Assembly: GCA_020629275.1 (NCBI GenBank)
Contig: JAHDDQ010000009.1
Span: forward strand, 1-64,000
Direction: 5' to 3'
Length of the DNA stretch: 64,000 nt
Origin: Tenacibaculum sp.
Lineage (GTDB): Bacteria > Bacteroidota > Bacteroidia > Flavobacteriales > Flavobacteriaceae
Of this stretch, positions 37,701 to 46,044 are shown in pieces. Position 1 is the first letter of the stretch. Each line of letters opens with the position of its first letter. The notes beneath the pieces are model-generated. The model was not told the DNA's origin. It did no database searches and worked only from the letters and a program-made list of their open reading frames with translations. A program made the position numbers and the translations under genes.

Positions 37701-37816
37701 TTACTAAGGATATTGATATTGAACTTAATAAATTATACTCATTATTTAATAATGATGTAAAAGAGTTAAATAAAAAAGTAAAACAAGCACAAATAGATTT
37801 TATTCAACTTGACTAA
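34709..37816 (+). CDS. Secreted BNR/sortilin-like beta-propeller protein
   Basis: The 1035-residue protein has a signal peptide (residues 1-21). It then has many Asp-box (S-x-D-x-G-x-T-W) repeats over about residues 45-760, such as KTNDAGNTWKNI, KSLDAGKTWKKM, KSTDNGETWKNI and KSTNGGKTWKLI, forming one or two propellers as in VPS10/sortilin and xyloglucanase-like proteins. The C-terminal 270 residues include a beta domain and a Lys-rich coiled-coil segment. There is no T9SS sorting tail. The family (WD40/YVTN/BNR-like) is common in Bacteroidota with no settled role; glycan or protein binding is likely. Confidence 0.87.
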   Translation: MKKLFFIGVCMLLFTNFKVNAQKNNNQFSKDYFNATKWRNIGPFRGGRSCAVTGVSKKPNLFYMGSTGGGIWKTNDAGNTWKNISDGFFGGSVGSIAVSEWDNNVIYAGMGEKTIRGNVSSGDGVWKSLDAGKTWKKMGLTNSRHIPRIRIHPKNPDIVYAAVLGDIYKSTTDRGVYKSIDGGNTWKKVLYSNKDAGAIDLLIDPNNPRILYATTWNVRRTPYSLSSGGDGSGIWKSTDNGETWKNISANDGLPKGVWGISGVTVSPVNSDIVWALIENKNGGVYKSTNGGKTWKLINKEQKLRQRAWYYTRLYADTKDEDILYVLNVRYHKSTDGGKTYKTYNAPHGDHHDLWIAPEDNQRMIIGDDGGAQISFDAGENWSTYLNQPTSQFYRVTTDNHFPYRIYAAQQDNSTLRISHRTDGRFITDKDWESSAGGESGHIAVDPSNNDIVYGGSYGGLLTRKNHKTGETRAINIWPDDPMGHGAEDFKYRFQWNFPVLFSPNNSKKLYAASNHLHATTNEGQSWEIISPDLTRNDPKTLVSSGGPITKDNTGVEYYGTIFAVAEVPNEDGVIYTGSDDGLVHITKNGGKNWENITPKGMPEWMMINCIEINPHKKGGAYVVGTKYKSGDYRPYIYVTENYGKSWKKITTGIQQEDFTRALRADPKRKGLLYAGTERGMYISFNDGKSWDKFQLNLPIVPITDLTIKEDNLIAATQGRSLWIIDDLTPLHQLNTTLTNSDFFIYKPKASYRMGGGRNATSRRNGTNHYGGVGINYYLKNYTKKDTITIRIYDSNKTLVSTHSNYPDKELKEEKLKVKEGNNQFYWNMMYKGAERVKGMILWWASLSGPMALPGDYTAELSVNGKVKSQPFTVLKKPNSEASAADLKAQFDFINGINTKMTEIHKALKNVKKVKAQVSKLKASLKDKKANKPLLDFATKLVKDMTVIENNLYQTKSKSNQDPLNFPIKLNNKLGHLNSLSRIGDFKPTDQAIAFKKEVTKDIDIELNKLYSLFNNDVKELNKKVKQAQIDFIQLD

Positions 37817-37820
37817 ATTC

Positions 37821-38696
37821 ATGGCACTAAAAAAATTAATACTACTAACGCTTCTTATTCAAGGAGCGTTTTTATTTGCTCAGAAGGAAGTATACGTTTC
37901 AGCTGAAAACGGATTAATTGTAAGAAATAAACCTAACAGAAAAGCTGAACGAATCGGGAAATTTAACCACGCTGAAAAGTTAAATTTATTACAAAAAACA
38001 GGAAAACAGATCATCGTAATTGATGAAGGAAAAACGATAAAAGGAGAATGGTATAAAGTGAATTCAAACAATGCTTTAACAGGCTATGTTTTTAGTGGAT
38101 TTCTATCTAATAAAAAACTTAAAAATTCGTTTGAATTTATTTCTTATAATACAGACTATGATTATTTCTTCTTGGAAGTTAAGAATAGCAAAGGCAATGT
38201 TGAAACATTTATTCACAATACTGAAGAGAACATCAAGTATTTAAGAGGCGATATAATTGAAATCGCCTGGAAAGAAGACTCTATTACTATGGCTGGAGAT
38301 GAAAGTATCGTTGAAAAAGCAAACATATTGGTTTCTTCTAAAAAAATTAGAGGTGGAAATGTTTCTAAATTTCGGAAGAATTATAAAAAAGAGATTTCTT
38401 ACTTATTAGATAAAGATAACTATTCAACGTCTTTTCTAGAGAAAATATACTTAAATATTGAATACTATACAGCAAATACTACTAATAAATTGCTGCGTAA
38501 TTTGATTATTAACAACAAGCAAATTACATGTACAGTAGCACAAATAAAACGAAATGATAAACCTTTCTTACAAATTGGCATAACACATCTATTTGAACAC
38601 AAAACAAATACTGTAAAATGGTTGTATTATAATTTAAACTCTTCTCAATTCTATGAATATGATTTACCTAATGATTCTTTAATTGAAATTAAATGA
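37821..38696 (+). CDS. Exported bacterial SH3-domain protein
   Basis: From ATG 37821 the protein has about 291 residues. It has a signal peptide (MALKKLILLTLLIQGAFLFAQ) and an SH3_3-type domain at about residues 22-95 (YVSAENGLIVRNKPNRKAERIGKF, EWYKVNSNNALTGYVFSGFL). An unassigned 190-residue C-terminal domain follows. An earlier TTG at 37809 is in frame but overlaps the BNR gene's end, so the ATG is preferred. It follows the BNR gene by four bases and likely shares its transcript. SH3 domains of this type often bind peptidoglycan or cell-wall peptides. Confidence 0.78.
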   Translation: MALKKLILLTLLIQGAFLFAQKEVYVSAENGLIVRNKPNRKAERIGKFNHAEKLNLLQKTGKQIIVIDEGKTIKGEWYKVNSNNALTGYVFSGFLSNKKLKNSFEFISYNTDYDYFFLEVKNSKGNVETFIHNTEENIKYLRGDIIEIAWKEDSITMAGDESIVEKANILVSSKKIRGGNVSKFRKNYKKEISYLLDKDNYSTSFLEKIYLNIEYYTANTTNKLLRNLIINNKQITCTVAQIKRNDKPFLQIGITHLFEHKTNTVKWLYYNLNSSQFYEYDLPNDSLIEIK

Positions 38697-38706
38697 TTAT
38701 TACATG

Positions 38707-38737
38707 AAAAAAGCTGTCTTGATAAGACAGCTTTTTT
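38707..38737. terminator. Bidirectional terminator between the SH3 gene and the metalloprotease gene
   Basis: Fourteen-base arms, AAAAAAGCTGTCTT (38707-38720) and AAGACAGCTTTTTT (38724-38737), with a three-base loop give T runs on both strands. It can serve the convergent genes. Confidence 0.9.
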
Positions 38738-38759
38738 ATTTCAAATAAAATTCTTCTTT

Positions 38760-41700
38760 CTATTTTACAACAAAACGTTGCGATTTACTTGTAAATTCAT
38801 TCTGTAGATTGATTAAGTATATTCCTGTTTTTAATTTATCGGTAGGAATATAACCTTCTTCAAGCTTTCCTCTGCTTAATACTTGTCCAAGCATATTTAC
38901 TATTGTATATGAAGTATTTGATAATTCCTTTTGCGATGAAGTAATCACTTTTAATGATTCTCCTTTAGTTACAGGATTTGGTGCCAATCGTAACGACGCA
39001 AATAATTCCTCGTCTTCATCTCCTAAAACATCTAATCTAGCTCCAAACTCAACAACTGCTCTTGAACTACTTGCACATGAAGTTTCGTAGATTTTCACAT
39101 TAGAAAATGTTGAATTATTACCAGAACCTGCATCATTATCATTAATAAATACTAATCTATCCATAACTCCTGTGTAAGAATCTCCTACTGGAATAACATA
39201 TGTTTTTGTTCCACTAGTGTAATCATCGAAGTTTGTAACTCCATAATTTTGTGTTCCGTATACTTTAAAATACCTACTTGAAGTTAGAGTTCCATCATTT
39301 TCAAATCCTACTCCATGAATTTCTCCTTCTGAAGTACTACTAAACTCAAATTCAATTACCGTATTAGCTGTAACTGTATAATTAAAGTTTATTTCTTTCC
39401 ATGTATTATTTGTTAACGTTAGCGTGTTTCCTCCTCCAGATACAGCTGAATTTCCTGCACTATCTTGGTTGGAGAAAGAACTAATTGTATAATCATTAAA
39501 GTTTAAACTAGCACAACCAGGATCTGGATTATTTCCTCCTGCAGTAACTTTAATATTATCAATTGCTATATCACTAGACCAACCATTGCCAGTTGTTCCT
39601 ACAAACCTTAAGCTTACGTCTCCTCCAATATATGCATTTAAGTTTACTGAAATAGCATTCCATTGATTCCCTTTATTTCCTGAATCTGTCCATAAATTTG
39701 TCCAGTTATTACCATCTGTAGAAGCTTGTAATGTTAAAGAACCAACATCATTACCAAACATATGATTACTGAATGAAATTGTAGCAGAAGACTCACTAGA
39801 AAGATCGAAACAAGGACTTACTAAAATTGCAGTAGCATTCGCTCCTATTTGCCCTAGGCTATTATTACTGGAAGCTTCTAAAAACATATAGAAACTACCG
39901 TCGGTAGCCGAACTCGGACCTGTATTATTAGACGGAGTTCCGTTAGCATCTCTTACCCAATTACCATCATCTCCTGTTGCTTGTGTCCATCCATCATTCG
40001 TTTCGAAGCTTTCACTGTAAGGTAATGACTGACATGAACTTCCTCCACCTCCTGTAGTTGTAAACGTTACAGAGGAACTAAAAGCTGAATTACTACTTGT
40101 ACATTGACTTCTAACTTGAACCTCATATTGTGTGGTAGCGGATAAACCAGATAATGTTGTTGACGTTCCTGAAATATTATTTGCAGTCCATGAAGATGTT
40201 CCTACTTCACGATAACGAACTCTATATGTTGCGCCTGAAACTGAATTCCATGCTATTGATGCTCCAGAATTTGATATACCAGATACTGTAACTCCAGTAG
40301 GAACTGTAGCTGTACAAGAGACTGCTCCACTTATCGTAAAATTAGTGTTAGAAATATCAAAGAAAATATGATTACTTCCTTTAACCATAATTCTATTTTG
40401 ACTTCCTGTTTGATTAGGAACCACAATATCATGAGATCCATCATTAGCAACTCCACTTGCTAGTATTATTGGGTATGTATCTCCTCCATCTGTAGATAAT
40501 AAGATATCTACATTTGCTGTATTCACTCCATTTCCAGTAGTCCCAGCTACATTCCATGTTACAGTTTGTGTTGATCCTGCTGCGTATGTTACATTACTAT
40601 TTGGTGAATTAACCACAAAAGGTCCAGCATTTGCATTTACTGTCACTCTCATATCATCGCTATCGTTCGTTCCGCCTCCTGCTCTATTATCTCGTACAGT
40701 AAGTCTAAAATTAAGACTTCTGTTTACATTAGGCACTGCTTCCCATCTCCAAGAAGTATTTCCTGTTTTAATGGTTTCAATTCTCGGAAAATATCTTGAA
40801 GGACTAGCCGAAGGTGGATATGATCTAAAAGCGACTCCTGATGTTGCGGTAACGCTAGGGTTTGTTGTACTAGCATCATTCTCATCAACTTGTTCCCATG
40901 TATATGTTAATGCATCAGAAGCATCAGCATCAGTAGCTGAACCTGTTAACAAAAAGGGAGTTGCTCTTGGTATTGTGTAATTACTTCCTGCATTTGCTAC
41001 AGGCACATTGTTTCCTGTTGCTGTGTTTGTTTGACATGATGTTGTTTTAATGTAATTTGTTATTTGTTGTATTGTAATTGCATGGAAATACGGATCACTA
41101 TTTTGTTGCACATCTGTAGCGCCAGTAATACCTGCATATCCCATAATTGTTGAACCACTTCCTGGCTCCATTTGAACATTTCTTCCTTCATTTCCTCCGA
41201 ATGTCCATGTATGATTTCCTCCAAATTGATGTCCGATTTCATGAGATACATAATCTACATCAAAAATTTCTCCTTCAGGAACTGTAGTTGAACTGAACCC
41301 ACTACCTTTTCTTCCATTCACACAAACACAACCTATACAACCTGCATTCCCATTGTTTGATGCTCTATGAAATAAATGTCCTATATCATAATTCGCTTCT
41401 CCTATTCTATTGGTTAATGTTGATTGTAATTGAGAATTTAAATTACCTCCATATGGATCTGAACTTGCATTTGTATAAATTACATCATCCGTATTTGGAA
41501 TAACAATCATGGTTACATTAAAATCAGATTCGTAAAGACCGTTTACTCTGGTCATTGTTGCATTAATTGCTGCTAATACTTGTGCTACTGTTCCACCATG
41601 ATAAGAACCATATTCTCCTGTTGTGGAAATAGCTATACGGTAAGTTCTCAAGATACCATCATCTGCATTACGATGCGCATGTCCAGATGAATGAGCTTCT

Positions 41701-42239
41701 GTTTTACTCTTAGGTTCTACAGTACAATTAAGACCTCCAATACGTTTTGGCTTGTCTGCCCTTTTGTACACGGAGTACGTATTGGAATCCTTAGAGTAAG
41801 ACTCTATAAAAACAGTTGCTTTATCTGCTCCTAAACGCATACTTTGCAATCCTTTTGGTGAGATACTAAATCGTATTCTATCTGTAGGATTATCTACTCC
41901 AATACCTGCATAAGATTTAATATTAGGATATCTAGCAGATAAATCCGGATGTAATACAGCTGCTTCAAAAACATGAAACCTCTCCATAACTCCATCTGCG
42001 TTAGGAAAGGATACTATTACTCTTGATTTTCTTGCAGTTCCTCTATCTGGAGCTCCATTTAATGCCTTTTTCAGTGCAACTACATCTAGCTTATAAATTG
42101 CTTTATCGGGTAGACTTTTTGCTAATGCTGATTTACTAATGTTTACTTTAGAAGTATTTTGTTTTTTCCAAAATTTACCGTCTTGCGCAAATAAAACGGT
42201 ACTAATCATAAACATGATTAAAGGTAATCTAGTTTTCAT
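38760..42239 (-). CDS. Secreted reprolysin-type zinc metalloprotease with T9SS sorting domain
   Basis: The 1159-residue protein has a signal peptide (residues 1-19) and a propeptide-like region to about residue 190. The zincin domain (about residues 195-400) has HEIGHQFGGNH (His333, Glu334, His337, His343) and the Met-turn in TIMGYAG. Further domains are PKD/Ig-like (412-535), FN3 (641-730), a MAM-like jelly roll (736-900) and a second beta-sandwich (906-1055). The T9SS type A tail (from about 1083, LRLAPNPVTKGESL to FVVK) sends it out through the GldKLMN machine. A six-C run sits four bases before the ATG. Confidence 0.92.
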   Translation of the reverse strand: MKTRLPLIMFMISTVLFAQDGKFWKKQNTSKVNISKSALAKSLPDKAIYKLDVVALKKALNGAPDRGTARKSRVIVSFPNADGVMERFHVFEAAVLHPDLSARYPNIKSYAGIGVDNPTDRIRFSISPKGLQSMRLGADKATVFIESYSKDSNTYSVYKRADKPKRIGGLNCTVEPKSKTEAHSSGHAHRNADDGILRTYRIAISTTGEYGSYHGGTVAQVLAAINATMTRVNGLYESDFNVTMIVIPNTDDVIYTNASSDPYGGNLNSQLQSTLTNRIGEANYDIGHLFHRASNNGNAGCIGCVCVNGRKGSGFSSTTVPEGEIFDVDYVSHEIGHQFGGNHTWTFGGNEGRNVQMEPGSGSTIMGYAGITGATDVQQNSDPYFHAITIQQITNYIKTTSCQTNTATGNNVPVANAGSNYTIPRATPFLLTGSATDADASDALTYTWEQVDENDASTTNPSVTATSGVAFRSYPPSASPSRYFPRIETIKTGNTSWRWEAVPNVNRSLNFRLTVRDNRAGGGTNDSDDMRVTVNANAGPFVVNSPNSNVTYAAGSTQTVTWNVAGTTGNGVNTANVDILLSTDGGDTYPIILASGVANDGSHDIVVPNQTGSQNRIMVKGSNHIFFDISNTNFTISGAVSCTATVPTGVTVSGISNSGASIAWNSVSGATYRVRYREVGTSSWTANNISGTSTTLSGLSATTQYEVQVRSQCTSSNSAFSSSVTFTTTGGGGSSCQSLPYSESFETNDGWTQATGDDGNWVRDANGTPSNNTGPSSATDGSFYMFLEASSNNSLGQIGANATAILVSPCFDLSSESSATISFSNHMFGNDVGSLTLQASTDGNNWTNLWTDSGNKGNQWNAISVNLNAYIGGDVSLRFVGTTGNGWSSDIAIDNIKVTAGGNNPDPGCASLNFNDYTISSFSNQDSAGNSAVSGGGNTLTLTNNTWKEINFNYTVTANTVIEFEFSSTSEGEIHGVGFENDGTLTSSRYFKVYGTQNYGVTNFDDYTSGTKTYVIPVGDSYTGVMDRLVFINDNDAGSGNNSTFSNVKIYETSCASSSRAVVEFGARLDVLGDEDEELFASLRLAPNPVTKGESLKVITSSQKELSNTSYTIVNMLGQVLSRGKLEEGYIPTDKLKTGIYLINLQNEFTSKSQRFVVK

Positions 42240-42243
42240 TTTC

Positions 42244-42249
42244 GGGGGG
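42244..42249 (-). promoter_or_regulatory. C-run just upstream of the metalloprotease start
   Basis: On the minus strand CCCCCC lies four bases before the ATG, in an otherwise AT-only leader. The same feature precedes the GH8 and GH9-GH48 genes, the other two T9SS cargo genes here. Confidence 0.4.
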
Positions 42250-42426
42250 TATTAAAGGTTTAAGTGTCAAATATAAAAAAAACAACACATAGTTATTGAT
42301 TGTAAATCAATATTTTAATAAAAAAAATAGTTATATTATTATTTTTTAACTCTTTTTGTATTTTTTAATTAATTAAAACTACAATCAATTAAATACTTTA
42401 AAAAACCAATCTCCCTATGAAAAGAA

Positions 42427-42456
42427 AAAAGCTAAAAATTTTCATTTTTAGCTTTT
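42427..42456 (-). terminator. Terminator behind the MazG-like / small membrane protein pair
   Basis: Thirteen-base arms, AAAAGCTAAAAAT (42427-42439) and ATTTTTAGCTTTT (42444-42456), have a four-base loop and lead into a T-rich run on the minus strand, 33 bases past the stop at 42489. Confidence 0.8.
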
Positions 42457-42488
42457 GATATTTTTAGATGAACTTTATTCTTTAATAA

Positions 42489-42731
42489 TTATTTCATTCT
42501 CTTATTCGTAACGTATATCCCATAGATTAAACTTACTGTAACCTTTGTAAGCCAGAAACGAATCCATTTTTTATTGGAGAAATGTCTTTCATAAACAATG
42601 TCGAAATTTCCTGAAAATATATCGCTTGCACTATTGAAAAGTAACGAGAATAACGTTACAATTACGAAAAAAGGGAATGCTATTTTAAAGACATTAACCC
42701 AAAATAGCTTTTGTTTTAATTTACTTAACAT
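42489..42731 (-). CDS. Small membrane protein, unknown
   Basis: The 80-residue protein has an N-terminal membrane helix (about residues 12-31, VFKIAFPFFVIVTLFSLLF), a basic middle and a second weaker hydrophobic segment (VTVSLIYGIYV), ending in a basic tail. I do not recognise it. Its start overlaps the end of the MazG-like gene by 11 bases, so translation is coupled. A terminator follows. Confidence 0.65.
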   Translation of the reverse strand: MLSKLKQKLFWVNVFKIAFPFFVIVTLFSLLFNSASDIFSGNFDIVYERHFSNKKWIRFWLTKVTVSLIYGIYVTNKRMK

Positions 42732-43065
42732 CCTTATTTATTTTTAACTTTTCGTTATTATGATGACGATCGTGATCTCTTTTAGTTTTTATGTCTAATT
42801 TCTTATCAAATGCCTCTTGTAAATTTACTCCTGTTTGATTAGCCAAACATAAAACTACAAATACAACATCTGCTAATTCTTCTCCTAAATCTTTATTTTT
42901 ATCACTTTCTTTTTCACTTTGCTCACCGTATCTGCGGGCAATAATTCTAGCCACTTCACCAACTTCTTCTGTTAATTGCGCCATGTTTGTAAGTTCGTTA
43001 AAATAACGAACTCCATGATTTTTAATCCAATCATCAACTTGCTTTTGTGCGTCTTGTATCTTCAT
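42721..43065 (-). CDS. MazG-like nucleotide pyrophosphohydrolase
   Basis: The protein has about 114 residues from ATG 43065 (MKIQDAQKQVDDWI). It carries the all-alpha NTP-pyrophosphohydrolase signature with EEVGEVARIIARRYGE and, further on, GEELADVVFVVLCLAN (the EExxE and ExxD Mg-binding set). It probably hydrolyses non-canonical or excess nucleoside triphosphates. The ATG at 43089 adds eight residues (MNYKLILS) not typical of the family. It is followed by an overlapping small membrane protein gene. Confidence 0.85.
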   Translation of the reverse strand: MKIQDAQKQVDDWIKNHGVRYFNELTNMAQLTEEVGEVARIIARRYGEQSEKESDKNKDLGEELADVVFVVLCLANQTGVNLQEAFDKKLDIKTKRDHDRHHNNEKLKINKDVK

Positions 43066-43143
43066 AGATAGTATTAGTTTATAGTTCAAAAATAATATTT
43101 ATTAAACTAAATGTATAGGAAAGGAAAATCATATTTATAAAAA

Positions 43144-43180
43144 AACAAAGCACCATTACTATGGTTAGAATGGTGTTTTA
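43144..43180 (-). terminator. Terminator after the GH8 gene
   Basis: Arms CACCATT (43151-43157) and AATGGTG (43169-43175), extended by A/T pairs and one G-U pair, are followed by a T7 run on the minus strand. It starts 26 bases past the GH8 stop. Confidence 0.75.
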
Positions 43181-43205
43181 TTGAATTGATTAGTAAAGAC
43201 GAATC

Positions 43206-44606
43206 TTACTTTCTGATAAATCGTATCGTTTTTCTCTTTGATTTTATGAAATATACTCCTGGTGATAGTGTAGAAATATTTAAAACATCAATATTTTCAT
43301 TCTTAACTGAAACACTCATTACTTCTTTCCCTACGGAATCGTAAATTTTAATAATACTCCCTAAATCGAAATTAGTTAGGTGAAGTTTTTCACTACTTGG
43401 GTTAGGGTATGCAATACTATTAATTTTTTCACTATTAAACTTCTCAGCATTTAAAACGGCTGTATTTGGATTATATAAATTCCCAGACATGGTATACATA
43501 TATAACACTCTCAATGTATTAGCAAAATATGCAGTAGAAGTTTGGCTTTTTAATGCTGAATAAGCTTCATCTACTATATTTTGATTTGTAGAAACCATAA
43601 GAGCTGATGAGAATGCTCCTGTAAAAACTACATCTTTGTAAGGTGTTCCAGAATTACCAGATATTTGCGTACCATCTTGATTGTAACCTGCTGTTATATT
43701 ATTTATCCCGCCAACTCCAGTAACAAAATTCTGACATTTTGATAAATAATCTTTAGCGTTGTTCTCTCCAAACCATAAATAATCTGTAGCAATTCTCCAT
43801 GGCGTTCTTGCAGCATCATAATAATACGATTTTCCTGCATTATGAGCCCAAGAAACAATGTCTGAATATGTTCCATCAGCTTTACACCAGTCAGAAACTA
43901 ACCCTCCAACTGCATTATTTGTTGACAAATTAGCATTTAAAACTTCATATGTTTTTACTATTACATTGTTCCAAAACTGTTGATCGTTTGTAAATTCTCC
44001 GTAAACTTTATAATACCCTGGTGCGAAATATGATGGATTTGTATTATTCGATCCGCCCCAAGCATCACCAGGTTTTAAGACATATGTATTTGCTTCTACT
44101 TCATGTTGCTTCATTGCAGCTATTAACTCTTTAGCATCTTCATGATAGTTTATCGTTCCAGAGTTATCAAAACGATTACCTGCAATAATTAAGGCTATCG
44201 CTGCGTCTAATTCAGCGTCTGTAGCTCCGTTTTGGCCATCTACAGTATTACATCCGTTTATTTTCCAGTGCATTACACCATTAGGATTTCTGTGACTCTT
44301 ATAATATTTCCAGAGTCCATCAAAGAGTTCTTTATCATTTGCGTAAGCAGATAATAACATTCCATAAGCTATACCTTCTGAAACTGAAAAATTAGGATCA
44401 TCAAATTTTACTCGTGCTCTTCCATCTGAACAATTTGTATCGGCAAAACGATTTTTCCAATCCAAATACGCTTGTTCTAGATCATTACTTTGTACATTAG
44501 TTGGCTTACTTCCAAAAGGATAATCAGCATTGGTAAACTGTATTGCGCTATTTTGTGCAACTAAACAATATATGCTCAAAAAAAGACAAATTAAAAAAGT
44601 TTTCAT
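43206..44606 (-). CDS. Secreted glycoside hydrolase family 8 enzyme with T9SS sorting domain
   Basis: The 466-residue protein has a signal peptide (residues 1-18) and a GH8 (alpha/alpha)6 barrel over about residues 25-375. Key segments are FSVSEGIAYGMLLSAY (probable acid Glu77), MHWKINGCN and GATDAELDAAIALI (conserved Asp130). GH8 members cut beta-1,4-glucan, chitosan, xylan or lichenan, and cellulose or mixed glucan is favoured here by the GH9-GH48 gene in the same window. The last 75 residues are a T9SS type A tail (NSIAYPNPSSEKLHL to TIRFIRK). A C5 run precedes the start by eight bases. Confidence 0.92.
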   Translation of the reverse strand: MKTFLICLFLSIYCLVAQNSAIQFTNADYPFGSKPTNVQSNDLEQAYLDWKNRFADTNCSDGRARVKFDDPNFSVSEGIAYGMLLSAYANDKELFDGLWKYYKSHRNPNGVMHWKINGCNTVDGQNGATDAELDAAIALIIAGNRFDNSGTINYHEDAKELIAAMKQHEVEANTYVLKPGDAWGGSNNTNPSYFAPGYYKVYGEFTNDQQFWNNVIVKTYEVLNANLSTNNAVGGLVSDWCKADGTYSDIVSWAHNAGKSYYYDAARTPWRIATDYLWFGENNAKDYLSKCQNFVTGVGGINNITAGYNQDGTQISGNSGTPYKDVVFTGAFSSALMVSTNQNIVDEAYSALKSQTSTAYFANTLRVLYMYTMSGNLYNPNTAVLNAEKFNSEKINSIAYPNPSSEKLHLTNFDLGSIIKIYDSVGKEVMSVSVKNENIDVLNISTLSPGVYFIKSKRKTIRFIRK

Positions 44607-44614
44607 TTTAAATA

Positions 44615-44619
44615 GGGGG
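44615..44619 (-). promoter_or_regulatory. C-run just upstream of the GH8 start
   Basis: On the minus strand CCCCC lies eight bases before the ATG (AACCCCCTATTTAAA, then ATG). This matches the other T9SS cargo genes. Confidence 0.4.
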
Positions 44620-44692
44620 TTGATTAATTATACAAATAACAACCCTTTTTTTATAATAATATTATCAATTCTTAATCTTTTTTAATCACTTT

Positions 44693-45226
44693 CTATAATC
44701 CTTCTCGAACTCTTCTGTCCAACCAAATAGCAAGTAGTGTTGCAATTACACCATACATACCTGTAACAAACCAATTTACTTGATGTCCGAACTCCCCAAC
44801 GATACCTAAACCTATCTTAGAACTAAAAATATGCGCTAAAGAAAATGCCATTGCATACAAAGCCATGTAGCTTCCTTCCGATCCTTCCTTAGCTCTTTTT
44901 AAAGCAAATGTATTTGTAAAAGGAAAACCTATCATTTCTCCAAATGTTATGATTACTATACTTACAATCAGAATCCCTATCCAGTAATTCCCTATTAATA
45001 CAAAGAAACTCAATGCGAATAAAACACATGCATAAGCAATTAATCGGGTAGGTTTTAATCCTTTTCTTTCTAAAAAATTAATAAGCGGCATTTCTAGAAT
45101 TACTATTATCATAACATTAATAAACATTATTAAACCGGTATCAAACTCTGTAAGATTGAATTGAACATTTTGATATATTGGCATGGTTATGATTAACTGA
45201 AAAAATGCCATTCCTATAAAAATCAT
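44693..45226 (-). pseudogene. C-terminal half of a frame-split MFS transporter
   Basis: These 177 residues (FFQLIITMPIYQNVQFNLTEF, EMPLINFLERKGLKP, then four hydrophobic helices) form the second six-helix half of a drug:H+-type MFS protein, whose first half is the upstream frame. Its ATG overlaps the upstream TGA as ATGA (45226-45223). Reading through with a -1 shift after the ATA codon would rejoin a normal protein of about 403 residues. This may be a one-base deletion, an assembly error or a truly split, translationally coupled transporter. Confidence 0.7.
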
Positions 45227-45903
45227 ATCGCGATAAAAATCTTGTAGCTTTTATCTTTGTAAGCCATATTTTTATCTGTTTTTTCTAAATTATCTTCCTT
45301 CTTTTTTAAAACAGTTTGCTTCTCCTTTACTAACATGTAAAAAATAATTATAGCTATTACGCATGTTATTCCGTCTACCCAAAATAATAAATTATATCCT
45401 TTAGAAACGATTATCCAACCTGCTAGTGTTGGTCCTATTCCCATCCCAAGATTTATAGCCAAACGTATTAATGCTAACGATCTTGTTTGATTCTCTGGTT
45501 TGCTATATGCCTTTACAGACACAAATAAAGCTGGCCTAAAAGTATCAGCAATAATCATTATTCCGAGAATTGTTAAACACAATCCCCAAAATGAACTAAC
45601 ATACTGCAGAAATATGAACCCTATTCCTGTAAAAAAAAGACTAAATACCATAACCTTATAAAATCCTATTTTATCGACTAACTTTCCTCCAAAAAAAGAA
45701 CCTAAAAGTGATCCTATTCCAAAAAAGACTAAAATAGATCCTGCATCTTCTTCATTATAACCTAACTCTTTTGTTAGGTATAAAGACAAAAATGGTATAA
45801 CCATAGTTCCTGCCCTATTCACTAAAGAAATCAACGATAAGAACCAAATTTCTTTTGATAGTCTTTCAAATGATTTGATATAGTTTCGGTAAAACTTTTT
45901 CAT
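45223..45903 (-). pseudogene. N-terminal half of a frame-split MFS transporter
   Basis: These 226 residues hold the first six MFS helices with the motif-A-like loop GGKLVDKIGFYKVM and motif-C-like GPTLAGWIIVSKGYN. The charged central loop (KKEDNLEKTDKNMAYKDKSYKIF) follows and then TGA at 45225-45223. The second half continues in the -1 frame at the overlapping ATG. The substrate is unknown. The 5' leader (45904 to about 46085) carries a 9-codon ORF and a terminator hairpin, suggesting attenuation control. Confidence 0.75.
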
Positions 45904-45937
45904 AATAGTTTGGTTATTTAGTTATTGGTAAAAAGCA

Positions 45938-45965
45938 AAAAGTCTGACTTTTCAGCCAGACTTTT
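45938..45965 (-). terminator. Terminator-like hairpin in the MFS leader (candidate attenuator)
   Basis: On the minus strand AAAAGTCTG and CAGACTTTT enclose a ten-base loop, followed by T-rich sequence, 35 bases before the MFS start codon. No plus-strand gene ends here, so it is not an ordinary terminator. AGACTT at 46012-46007 could pair with the first arm and act as an antiterminator. Confidence 0.6.
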
Positions 45966-46014
45966 GTATTGTTTTGTATTATATAATTATAATCTTTATA
46001 CATGATAAGTCTAA

Positions 46015-46044
46015 CTAGATGGTGAAAAAATCACCGATCTCCAT
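46015..46044 (-). CDS. Putative 9-codon leader peptide (MEIGDFFTI) upstream of the MFS gene
   Basis: ATG at 46044 and TAG at 46017-46015 frame nine codons inside the MFS leader, about 40 bases downstream of a -7 promoter box. Its codons for Gly-Asp-Phe-Phe-Thr overlap a small hairpin, GGTGA/TCACC (46021-46035). The stop lies two bases before the possible antiterminator element. The layout fits translation-dependent attenuation; that it is translated is inference. Confidence 0.4.
   Translation of the reverse strand: MEIGDFFTI

Noticed and set aside
37809-37820. TTG at 37809 as start of the SH3 gene
   Set aside because: It overlaps the end of the BNR gene, and the ATG at 37821 gives a clean signal peptide.
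43066-43089. ATG at 43089 as start of the MazG-like gene
   Set aside because: The added MNYKLILS is not family-like; MKIQDAQKQVDDWI from 43065 is.
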